Below, in pieces: positions 44,693 through 52,504 of a DNA stretch of 64,000 bases. Under the pieces are notes generated by a model. That model was not told the DNA's origin. It made no database searches and saw nothing but the letters and a program-made list of their open reading frames with translations. Position 1 is the first letter of the stretch. Each line of letters begins with the position of its first letter. A program made the translations under genes and the position numbers. Source of the DNA: BOG-932 sp965276835 (GTDB taxonomy: Bacteria > Pseudomonadota > Alphaproteobacteria > BOG-932 > Roseiterribacteraceae); contig OZ255631.1 of assembly GCA_965276835.1 (NCBI GenBank), positions 4,154,001 through 4,218,000 on the forward strand, read 5' to 3'.

Positions 44693-46224
44693 TACCCAAC
44701 CTCTCTGAGTGATTTCGCGCTGTTCGTCGGTAGGCTCAGCGTGAAGATTGTACCCTGACCAAGCGTGGATTTCAGCCCGATTGTTCCCCCCAGCCGGTAA
44801 ACGAGCTGCCTGACATAGGCAAGACCGATGCCTTCTCCCTCTGTATTTTGCGCGCCCGCACGGCGGAAAAGCTCGAAGACCCGTTCCAGATCGGCCTCGG
44901 CGATACCGCGTCCGTTATCCTCGATCTCATAAACGGCAAGCGCGCCCTTGGCTGCGCCGCGGACGGTGATCACACCCGGCCGGTCCGGCGACAGATATTT
45001 GACCGCATTGTCCAGAAGATTGCCGAAGACCTGTTCGATCGCCAGCCTGTCGGCGATCAGGTTTGGCAGCGGCTGAATCACGATTTGTGCCTCCACCGCG
45101 TCCGTGCGGTGCTTCAGGGTGCCGGCGACATTCTCCAGCAAGGGGCGCATCGCGAGATTTTCCGGCGCCAGAACGCGCCGCCCTTCGCGCGACAAGCGCA
45201 GGATTGCGCTGATCAGCCGGTCCATCTTGGATGTCGAGGTTTTAATGAATGCGAAGGCTTCAGGCACATCCTCGCCGATCGCTTCGACAACCTCGACGGG
45301 AACGTCCGTGCGGTTCGTCTTGATCTGCCGGTCGACATAACGCCCGACAGTTTTGGCCGCGGCTTCCAGTTCGGTGGTGAAACCCATGATATTGACCAGC
45401 GGCGCACGCAGATCGTGCGAAACGATATAGGCGAATTTCTGGATTTCATCGTTGGCCTGGCTCAACGCCTTGGTACGCGTCGCGACGATATCCTCAAGGT
45501 TGCTGTTGGTTTCCCTCAGCGCGATCTGCGCCCTTCTCAGCGCGGTGACGTTCCGGTACAGGCCCAAGCCGGTCAGGACGGCGATCACCAGAACCAGGCT
45601 GGTTGAGCCGATCTGTGCGTTCGCCAGCAGCCTGCTCGTGGCGCGGGCAATATCCAGGCGAACGGCCAATTCCTTCGTCAGGAAGTCGGTCATCGTCTTG
45701 CTCTCCGCCCGGATTTCGTCCATCAGGCCCTTGCCACGGTCGGTCAGAACCTCCTCGGTGGCCGCGCCCCGTCCATCGGATTTGTAAAGATCGAGCGTGG
45801 CGGAAAGCTCACCGAATTTGGCAAGCCCGGTTTTGCGGAAATCCTGCGCCGTGTCCGCGATCGCCAGCTTGGATGTTTCCGCGACGATAACGTCAAGCTG
45901 CTGCCGGATTTGCGCGGCGGCGGCATCAAAGGGCTGCAGATAGGCCTCCCGCTCCGTCAGCAGAAAACCGCGCTCGCTGGTTTCTGCATCGTCCAGCAGT
46001 TCGACCGCGCGCGCGATGTCGGCCAGTTGGGTGCGCGTTGTCGTGGCCAGATCGAAGGCGTCACGATTGCGCTGAGTCAGGATCGTCACCGTGATCGCCA
46101 TCGCGATCAGCACCGCGAATCCCACCGCCAGCAAAACGAGGCTGGCGGCGCTAAGGACGCGGTCCCGCTGGACCGACGAACCGGGCGGCGGTTCGGTGCC
46201 GTCCTGGATCGCGATTCCGGTCAC
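44692..46224 (-). CDS. CHASE3-domain membrane histidine kinase
   Basis: 510 residues. A first helix at about 28-50, a periplasmic CHASE3 domain (about 52-200, with ETSERGFLLT), a second helix at about 207-225, a coiled coil, HisKA with phospho-acceptor His270 in VSHDLRAPL, and HATPase_c with NLLDNAVKYLS and DNGRGIAEADLERVFE. GTG start at 46224. First gene of the three-gene signalling operon; its ligand is unknown. Confidence 0.9.
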   Translation of the reverse strand: MTGIAIQDGTEPPPGSSVQRDRVLSAASLVLLAVGFAVLIAMAITVTILTQRNRDAFDLATTTRTQLADIARAVELLDDAETSERGFLLTEREAYLQPFDAAAAQIRQQLDVIVAETSKLAIADTAQDFRKTGLAKFGELSATLDLYKSDGRGAATEEVLTDRGKGLMDEIRAESKTMTDFLTKELAVRLDIARATSRLLANAQIGSTSLVLVIAVLTGLGLYRNVTALRRAQIALRETNSNLEDIVATRTKALSQANDEIQKFAYIVSHDLRAPLVNIMGFTTELEAAAKTVGRYVDRQIKTNRTDVPVEVVEAIGEDVPEAFAFIKTSTSKMDRLISAILRLSREGRRVLAPENLAMRPLLENVAGTLKHRTDAVEAQIVIQPLPNLIADRLAIEQVFGNLLDNAVKYLSPDRPGVITVRGAAKGALAVYEIEDNGRGIAEADLERVFELFRRAGAQNTEGEGIGLAYVRQLVYRLGGTIGLKSTLGQGTIFTLSLPTNSAKSLREVG

Positions 46225-46229
46225 GTTCC

Positions 46230-47576
46230 TCAGCGTTTCCCGCCGTCATAGGTGATGCGCCAGATCATGCCGTTTCCGTCCTCGCCGACAATCAGCGCGC
46301 CGTCATGGGCGACCGCGATACCGACCGGCCGGCCCCAGACTCCTTTGTCGCCGGCGACCAGTCCGGTCAGGAAATCCTCGTAGTCGCCGGTCGGCTTGCC
46401 GTCTTTCAGCAGTAGGCGGACGACCTTATAGCCGGTGCGGTTCGCTCGGTTCCACGATCCGTGCAGCGCAACGAAGGCGTCGCCCTGATATTCTTTCGGG
46501 AATTCGCCGCCGGTATAGAACGCCATACCCAGCGGCGCGGAATGCGGCTGGATCAGCACCGCCGGTGTTGTCACCTTACCGGCCAGGTCGGGGCGCTGAC
46601 CTTTGTAACGCGGGTCCTCGTGGTTGCCGATATAGTACCAAGGCCAGCCATAGAACGCGCCCTCCTTGACCGGTGTCACATAATCCGGCGGCAGGTTGTC
46701 GCCCAGCATGTCGCGCTCGTTGGTGGTGCACCACAGGTCGCCGTTCGTCGGCTGCACCGTCAGCGAGACGCAGTTGCGGATGCCGTTGGCGAAGCTTTTC
46801 AGGCCCGTCTTGCCGTCTGGGCTGGTGAACAGCACGTCCGCGCGGAACGTCTCCGCGCCCCAGCTGGCGCCAAGCCCGCGGGCGCTCTCCGCCGCCTTGA
46901 TGTTGGCGGCGCTCACCGGATCGATCTCCTCCGCGGTATTGGAGTCGGACCCGACGGAAATGAACAGCCGTTTCCCGTCAGCCGAGAACGCCAGATCGCG
47001 GGTGGAGTGGTAACCTGTGCTCGGTATTTCAGGCACCACGATCTCGGCCGGACCGCGCGCCGCCAGATCGCCGCTCTTGTAGGGGTAGCGGACGACGGAG
47101 CCTGCATTCCCGATATAGACATATTGCGGATCGGGCCCCAGCGGATAGAAGGCGATCCCGAACGGCCCGCTAAGGCCGGAGGCGAAGGTCGCCGTTTCCG
47201 ACGGCGTGGCTACACCATCGGCAGCGCGCAGCACCGTGATTTTTCCCTTCGTTGTCTCGGCGACGAAGATGTCGCCGTTCGGCGCCACGCGAATCTGGCG
47301 CGGGCCGGCCAGATGCGCGAACGGCGTCACCTTGAAACCGGCCGGTACCGAAGGCGCGGCGCCCTCGGGCTGCGGGACAACAGTCGACATGTTGGCCTTC
47401 GCCTCGGTGGCGCCGGGCGCAGGCAGGTCGGACGGCGCGATATGGCGGACGACACCGGGTGCATCCTTGGAGAAGTCGCCAAAGGCTGCCGCGCCGGTCA
47501 GAGCCTCGGCGGCGGCCGGCCGGATCAACGACAGAACCCCTGTCACGGCAATAACAATCGCAACCGCTTTCGACAT
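46230..47576 (-). CDS. PQQ-dependent sugar dehydrogenase-like beta-propeller, exported
   Basis: A signal peptide (VAIVIAVTGVLSL...AAA) precedes a six-bladed beta-propeller of the soluble glucose/L-sorbosone dehydrogenase family. Visible motifs: GFKVTPFAHLAGPRQIRV, GLSGPFGIAF, HSTRDLAFSADGKRL, and a C-terminal propeller strand with RPVGIAVAHDGALIV. Whether it binds PQQ cannot be proved here. The start is uncertain between 47576 and 47594; both keep the signal. Five bases separate it from the kinase gene, so both could be read together. Confidence 0.8.
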   Translation of the reverse strand: MSKAVAIVIAVTGVLSLIRPAAAEALTGAAAFGDFSKDAPGVVRHIAPSDLPAPGATEAKANMSTVVPQPEGAAPSVPAGFKVTPFAHLAGPRQIRVAPNGDIFVAETTKGKITVLRAADGVATPSETATFASGLSGPFGIAFYPLGPDPQYVYIGNAGSVVRYPYKSGDLAARGPAEIVVPEIPSTGYHSTRDLAFSADGKRLFISVGSDSNTAEEIDPVSAANIKAAESARGLGASWGAETFRADVLFTSPDGKTGLKSFANGIRNCVSLTVQPTNGDLWCTTNERDMLGDNLPPDYVTPVKEGAFYGWPWYYIGNHEDPRYKGQRPDLAGKVTTPAVLIQPHSAPLGMAFYTGGEFPKEYQGDAFVALHGSWNRANRTGYKVVRLLLKDGKPTGDYEDFLTGLVAGDKGVWGRPVGIAVAHDGALIVGEDGNGMIWRITYDGGKR

Positions 47577-47663
47577 TACGCGCGTGTCCCACACATGATT
47601 TGGGCGGGATCATAGACCCCGCCCAGTCACAAGCAACATGCCGAAAGCGCGCGTGCCGGGCCG

Positions 47664-49091
47664 TTACGGCCGAATCGGCTGACGCGTGGCGTTTTGCGGA
47701 CGCGGCCCGTTATCGCGGCGGGGCGCGTTATGGTTAGGTTTGTGCGCCTGACCAGGGCTGGCCGGCTTTTGGCTCTGCCCGCCGCCGCCGTTGCCGCGAT
47801 GACCTTCGCCGCGACGCTCGTCCTGGCGGCGTCCTTCGCCCCCACGCCCTTCACCCGCACGTCCCTCCGGGCGGCGTCCTTCCGGGCGCCGCTGCGGTTG
47901 CGGACGACGCTGCGGCTGGGCAGGGCGAACATGCGCCGGGGTGGCGATGCGCGGCGTTTCCGCCGGCAATTCCATGACCGGCACGCGCAGGCCGATCATC
48001 CGCTCGATATCCTTCAGGAACGCGCGTTCCTCGGTATCGCAGAACGAGATCGCGATGCCGTCCTTGCCGGCGCGCGCGGTGCGGCCGATGCGGTGGACAT
48101 AACTTTCCGGGACGTTCGGCAGATCGACATTCACGACGTGGCTGATGCCGTCGATATCGATGCCGCGTGCGGCGATATCGGTCGCCACCAGCACGCGCAG
48201 CTTGCCGGCGCGGAAATCTTCCAGCGCGGCCTGTCGTGCATTCTGCGATTTGTTGCCGTGGATGGCGGCGGTCTTGATCCCGGCCGCCGTCAGATGGTCG
48301 GCGACCTTGTTCGCGCCGTGTTTGGTGCGGGTAAAGGCGATGACGCGGGTCATCGCTTCGTCCGCCAGCAGGTCGACCATGACATGACGCTTCTGTGCCA
48401 TCGGCACATGGATCACGTGCTGGGCGATACGCTCGACCGTCGTCGCCTGCGGGGTCACCTCGACGCGCACCGGGTTGTTCAGAAGCTTAACGGCCAGGTC
48501 CGCGATCTCCCGCGGCATGGTGGCGGAGAACAACAAGGTCTGGCGGGTTTTCGGCAACACCGCGACGACCTTACGGACGTCGTTGATGAAGCCCATGTCC
48601 AGCATCCGGTCGGCTTCGTCCAGGACGAAGACCGACAGGCTGTCGAACCGCACGTGGCGCTGGTTCATCAGGTCCAGCAGGCGGCCCGGCGTGGCGACCA
48701 GGATATCGACGCCGCGTTGCAGCGCGTCCACTTGGCGGCCTTGACCGACGCCGCCGAAGATCACGGTGTGGCGGAAATTCAGATGCGCGCCGTAATTCTT
48801 GACGCTGTCGTCGATCTGGATCGCCAGTTCGCGGGTCGGGGTCAGGATCAGGACCTGCACCTGGCCCGGCTTTGCCCTTGTGCCGGCATCGGCCAGCTTT
48901 TGCAGGATGGGCAGGGTGAAGGCGGCCGTCTTGCCGGTACCGGTCTGGGCGATGCCCAGCAGGTCGCGGTCGTTCAGCAGATGCGGGATCGCCTGCGCCT
49001 GGATCGGGGTTGGCGTCGTGTAACCTTGGTCGGCGAGCGCCTTTTGCAGCTCGGAACGAAGGGAGAGCTCAGAAAACAGAGAAATAGTCAT
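47664..49091 (-). CDS. rhlE: DEAD-box RNA helicase RhlE
   Basis: Core helicase motifs in order: Q-motif region TPIQAQAIP, Walker A AQTGTGKTA, PTRELAIQ, DEAD in VLDEADRMLDMGF, SATMP, and HRIGRTARAGKDG. The last about 95 residues are an Arg/Gly/Pro/Gln-rich basic tail, as is common in RhlE. 475 residues. Confidence 0.93.
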   Translation of the reverse strand: MTISLFSELSLRSELQKALADQGYTTPTPIQAQAIPHLLNDRDLLGIAQTGTGKTAAFTLPILQKLADAGTRAKPGQVQVLILTPTRELAIQIDDSVKNYGAHLNFRHTVIFGGVGQGRQVDALQRGVDILVATPGRLLDLMNQRHVRFDSLSVFVLDEADRMLDMGFINDVRKVVAVLPKTRQTLLFSATMPREIADLAVKLLNNPVRVEVTPQATTVERIAQHVIHVPMAQKRHVMVDLLADEAMTRVIAFTRTKHGANKVADHLTAAGIKTAAIHGNKSQNARQAALEDFRAGKLRVLVATDIAARGIDIDGISHVVNVDLPNVPESYVHRIGRTARAGKDGIAISFCDTEERAFLKDIERMIGLRVPVMELPAETPRIATPAHVRPAQPQRRPQPQRRPEGRRPEGRAGEGRGGEGRRQDERRGEGHRGNGGGGQSQKPASPGQAHKPNHNAPRRDNGPRPQNATRQPIRP

Positions 49092-49404
49092 AAGAATCCG
49101 GTTCGCGCGGCGGAATCACGGTTCTTCCGTATCCGGCGCGCGCCTAAAAGTGCCTGTCCGCGCGCGTGCCGGACGGGCGATATGTTGGGTGATTGTTTCG
49201 AAACGCAGCGGAGCCCGGCTCGGAGGCCGAGCATTTTGCACCGATTCGCGCGATCGCGAAACACGGATCGCGGCCAATCGGCACGATGCGTTGGCGTGTA
49301 GATGCGCTTATCCCCGTAATAAATCAAGCCACGGGAGCTGAACGCCGCAGGATAACGCCCACCTGCCCGTTGCAAGGGCACCATCAACCCGAATGGAGCG
49401 AATC
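49092..49404. other. 313-base intergenic region between rhlE and the Cys-rich gene
   Basis: Two divergent promoters are expected here. I see no protein-coding frame with a ribosome site. A small perfect hairpin GCTCGG-AGG-CCGAGC lies around 49210-49230. No other feature stands out. Confidence 0.45.
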
Positions 49405-49818
49405 ATGAAAGCGCCGGTTTTCGCCGCGCTCGCGGCGGTACTTTTTCTTCCGCTTGCGGCCAACGCACAGGACGCCGCCAGTTCGCCGCCGCCCAGGGTG
49501 GGGCAGGCTTGCAGGGCGGATATTCAGTCTTTCTGCCCCAATGTCGCACCGGGCCCCGCGCGGCGCACATGCATAACGACCAACATGCCCAAGATGTCAG
49601 CCGGCTGCCAGGCGGCTTTCAACGGCCGGCGGGAAGCCATGAAGGATGTGCGTAAAGCCTGCGGCGCCGACATCGCGCAATATTGCGCCAGTGCGGCGGC
49701 GGGCCCCGCGCGTCACCAATGCATGAGTCAGAACCAGACCAAGTTCTCGTCCGATTGCCAGGCCGCGTTGGCCCAGGAGGAAGGCGGAGGCGCGCCGCCG
49801 GCTCAGCCGCAGCAATAG
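49405..49818 (+). CDS. Exported cysteine-rich repeat protein
   Basis: 137 residues. Signal peptide (AALAAVLFLPLAANAQ), then two copies of a Cys-rich unit (CRADIQSFCPNVAPGPARRTC and CGADIAQYCASAAAGPARHQC) each followed by a C-x-A pattern; this matches the Cys-rich Golgi/FGFR1-like repeat found in many alphaproteobacterial periplasmic proteins. Role unknown. ATG 49405 with GGAGC upstream; convergent with the catalase-like gene by four bases. Confidence 0.85.
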   Translation: MKAPVFAALAAVLFLPLAANAQDAASSPPPRVGQACRADIQSFCPNVAPGPARRTCITTNMPKMSAGCQAAFNGRREAMKDVRKACGADIAQYCASAAAGPARHQCMSQNQTKFSSDCQAALAQEEGGGAPPAQPQQ

Positions 49819-49822
49819 GCGG

Positions 49823-50824
49823 CTATTTTCCCACGCGGCGGGCGAACGATACGCCGTAAGCCTGCCCGCGCAGCGCGATGATCGGATCGTCCGACGCCGC
49901 GATGCCCGGCGTCACGTTGGTCGGCACGAACAGCAGTTTCTTTTCAGCCGCCAGGCTGTCGGGATCGGCTGTCGTGATGGAAATCTCGCCCAACTCCACC
50001 TCTGGGCGGCTGTCGGGCCACACGACGGTCGCATCGTTGGTGATGTCGTCCGGCGCGGCAAGCTGCACCACCAGCTTGAACTTGACCGGTCCGGTCTTCA
50101 GCCGGGCCTTCACGTCGTCGGACAGGAAGTTCGGCGGCATCTTCGCCGCGTCGGCGTCGCTGACATAATGCTCGCCGGCCTCCGGCACGATGCGATAACG
50201 GCCGAACTTGGTGACGCCGGCGGCGTTGGTGAATTTAAAGGCGTTGACCCCAAAATAAGGCAACGTCGCATAGCCGGCCGGAATCGGCTGCGGCGTCGCC
50301 ACCGCCTTGGCCGCGGCCGGATGGCTGCCGAGGAAGGTTTCGATCGGGGTGGGCTTGGGTGCGTTTGGCCCGCTTGCGGCGATGGCTTTCAGCAGACTCA
50401 AGAAGTCCTCGCCGTTCGACACCGGGAAGCCGTTGGTCGAGATCGCGACGATGTCGGTGTTCCCGCCCGCCGGCAGTTGAAATTTAATGGCCATTCCCCG
50501 CGTCCGATAAGACGGATGGTCGTCGGGCATGTCCGGCAGACCGCCGCCGTTCGAGAACCGCACGGTGATCGGAACAGCGGCGCCTTGCAGATGCGCCGCC
50601 GAACTCAGCGCGCGGGCGGTCGGGGCCGGCGTGAAGGTGCCCTCGAACACCCAGCCCTTGGCATGATTGGCGCGAAAGCTCGGATGAACGCCGAACATCG
50701 TGTTGAACTGGTTGACCAGGGCAGTCGGCAGCGCCACCTTCGGCGCGTCGTCTGCGCGGCTGGCCGGGGTCATCATGAGGGCCGCCAAGGCGCAGCCGGC
50801 CGCTAAGGCTTGGTTCAACCGCAT
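49823..50824 (-). CDS. Exported catalase-related haem peroxidase
   Basis: 333 residues, far shorter than monofunctional catalases, with a signal peptide ending SRA-DD. Catalase fold signatures: NHAKGWVFEGTFTP with the distal His, RGMAIKF, YFGVNAFKF and the haem-ligand Tyr in RGQAYGVSFARR. It belongs to the small catalase-like group such as SrpA/KatA-related peroxidases. Periplasmic peroxide defence is the likely role. Confidence 0.86.
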   Translation of the reverse strand: MRLNQALAAGCALAALMMTPASRADDAPKVALPTALVNQFNTMFGVHPSFRANHAKGWVFEGTFTPAPTARALSSAAHLQGAAVPITVRFSNGGGLPDMPDDHPSYRTRGMAIKFQLPAGGNTDIVAISTNGFPVSNGEDFLSLLKAIAASGPNAPKPTPIETFLGSHPAAAKAVATPQPIPAGYATLPYFGVNAFKFTNAAGVTKFGRYRIVPEAGEHYVSDADAAKMPPNFLSDDVKARLKTGPVKFKLVVQLAAPDDITNDATVVWPDSRPEVELGEISITTADPDSLAAEKKLLFVPTNVTPGIAASDDPIIALRGQAYGVSFARRVGK

Positions 50825-50903
50825 TTTATCCCTCCATGCCGATCACCGGACTATAGGCGTGGAATGGGCGCGAGTCTGTTACAAAGTCATTATCGTTCGA
50901 CGC

Positions 50904-51482
50904 CTAGATAACGTAGGCGATCCCGGCCACAAGGATGCCGGCGGCCGTCAGGGCCAGCGACGTCAGCCAGAAAGACCGGCGCCGCGCCAGCAACGCGATG
51001 GACGCGCCCGCCACCGCGACATGCACGATGCCCTCGGCGATGGTCAGGACGTGATGGCGCGCGAAATGCGTTTCCGCCTTCTCGCTATAGACCTTCACCT
51101 GCTCCTCGAACGCCTTCGCCTTTTCCTGCGTTCCCGGCTGCTCGGCGGCGTATTTGTCGACCTGTTCCTTCATCTTGGCCGCCGCGTCGGGTTGCGCGGC
51201 CAGCGCCGCGCCGACAGTGTAGACATGCCGCTTCAGGCTTTCGGCCTGATATTCCGTCCAGGTGTCGGATGCCCTGGCCTGGGCCAGGACGGCGTCGTTT
51301 TTTTCGACGAAGGTGTGCGATGCCTCGGTTTCGCCCAGTGCCCCGATGAAGGCCGCGATCACCGCCATGATCGCGATCGACAGCGTGACCTGCAGGGTCA
51401 TCGGATCGCCGGATTCCGCCGCATGGTGGGCGTGCTCGGCATGCTCCATCGCGTCGTTCTGAAATTCTGTCGCGTCGGTCAT
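50904..51482 (-). CDS. DUF4337 family membrane protein
   Basis: 192 residues. The N-terminus is rich in His and Ala (EHAEHAHHAAES), then a helix near 30-48, a coiled coil with KNDAVLAQARASDTWTEYQAESLKRH typical of DUF4337, and two closely spaced helices at the C-terminus. Function unknown. ATG at 51482. Confidence 0.85.
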   Translation of the reverse strand: MTDATEFQNDAMEHAEHAHHAAESGDPMTLQVTLSIAIMAVIAAFIGALGETEASHTFVEKNDAVLAQARASDTWTEYQAESLKRHVYTVGAALAAQPDAAAKMKEQVDKYAAEQPGTQEKAKAFEEQVKVYSEKAETHFARHHVLTIAEGIVHVAVAGASIALLARRRSFWLTSLALTAAGILVAGIAYVI

Positions 51483-51575
51483 GGGTGCCCTGGCTGATTT
51501 CTGCCTGTCGCGGCGCTATGCGCCGAAACCCTATCGACCGGACCAACCGTGTCAATGACGGCGTGCGCCGCCGGG

Positions 51576-51900
51576 CTACTTTACGGTGACGACGCCCTTC
51601 ATCCGGGGATGGAACGCGCAGATATAGGGGAAGCTTCCTGCCTCCAGGAAGGTTCGGCGCCATTGCTGCCCGGACGCGAGCGTCCCCGATCCGGACGACT
51701 TTGCCGTAACCGTGCGGGATCAGGTCGTCATTCGTCCACTCGACGGTATCGCCTGCGTTGACGACGATCGCCGGCGGGTCGAACTGCAGGTTTCGCATCG
51801 CAATCGCGATGCCGGCAGGCGCGGCGGACTGTGCGTTCGCGGCGCTCAGGAAAATCGCCAGCCCGCAAATCCGGTCGGCGATTAAAATCGACGGTTTCAT
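51576..51900 (-). pseudogene. Frameshifted cupredoxin (plastocyanin/amicyanin-like)
   Basis: The ATG frame at 51900 gives a signal peptide and then the beginning of a blue-copper domain (MRNLQFDPPAIVVNAGDTVEWTNDDLIPH). Just after the first His ligand at about 51711-51716 the frame breaks. A second frame continues TVTAKSSGSGTLASGQQWRRT and ends FPYICAFHPRMKGVV with the Cys, His and Met ligands. Two bases (of a CACA run) are missing. Intact it would be about 108 residues. Either a decayed gene or a sequence error. Confidence 0.8.
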
Positions 51901-51969
51901 GGCAAATCCCGATTGTCGGAATGCAAGGCGGCGCGGGACGCTCGTGATGAGCACCCCGCGCGTGGCAGC

Positions 51970-52250
51970 CTATTTCAAGGCGCTCTGCACCATTTTCGCG
52001 TGCTCCAGATGCGCCAAGAACACCGGCCGCGCACTTTCCAGCAGGCTCTGCAACTCGGCGTTCCGGGTGTTGGGCAGCAGAGTATTGTCCGGCGCGCCGG
52101 CGACGGCTTCATAATATGCCACTTCGTCGCCGACATAGGCCTTGTCGAAATCCTTGCCTGTCAGGCCTGGAGTTTTGCCCGCTCCGCACCGCCATTTGCC
52201 TTCAGCCCTTTGCTCGCGGCACTCTCTTTCGGGGTCACGCCGAGCGGGTT
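51970..52250 (-). pseudogene. 5'-truncated and frameshifted DUF4142 gene
   Basis: From about 52250 the frame reads NPLGVTPKESAASKGLKANGG...ERAKLQ, then at about 52164-52167 one base is lost and it resumes in a second frame as LTGKDFDKAYVGDEVAYYEAV...LLPNTRNAELQSLL to the stop at 51970. This is the DUF4142 pattern of small exported alphaproteobacterial proteins. The usual signal peptide and first helix are absent because the upstream sequence turns into the remnant at 52236-52502. Confidence 0.75.
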
Positions 52251-52502
52251 TCGACGGCGCTGGACGTGCTGGCGGAATTGGTGGGGCCGCGATCCTGGAC
52301 GAGAAGGACGGGGAACAGTTCATTCGCGGCAATAACTGCCCTGTCCGCAGTCACCGCCAATCACCCCAAGGCCTGCCTGATCGCGGAGGCGTTATTGTCC
52401 GAAGTGATCGGCGCACCGGTGACCGAACAATGCAGTTACGGCGCGCGGCCTTGCTGTTGTTTCAAGATCGCGTCAGCCGGCGCCGAGAGTCGCACCGGCT
52501 GA
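52236..52502 (+). pseudogene. 5'-truncated regulator remnant, SufR-like Cys pattern
   Basis: Frame one reads ERVSTALDVLAELVG, then after a run of G at about 52280-52285 the family-like text shifts to a second frame (GAAILDEKDGEQFIRGNNCP) and returns to the first after a C run at 52338-52342: LSAVTANHPKACLIAEALLS...APVTEQCSYGARPCC. The CP...C...C...C spacing matches the Fe-S/metal-binding tail of COG2345-type regulators. The N-terminal winged-helix part (about 150 residues) is missing. Not functional as it stands. Confidence 0.65.
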
Positions 52503-52504
52503 GA

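Noticed and set aside
49150..49408. Short plus-strand frames between rhlE and the Cys-rich gene
   Set aside because: No ribosome sites and no similarity; probably leader sequence.
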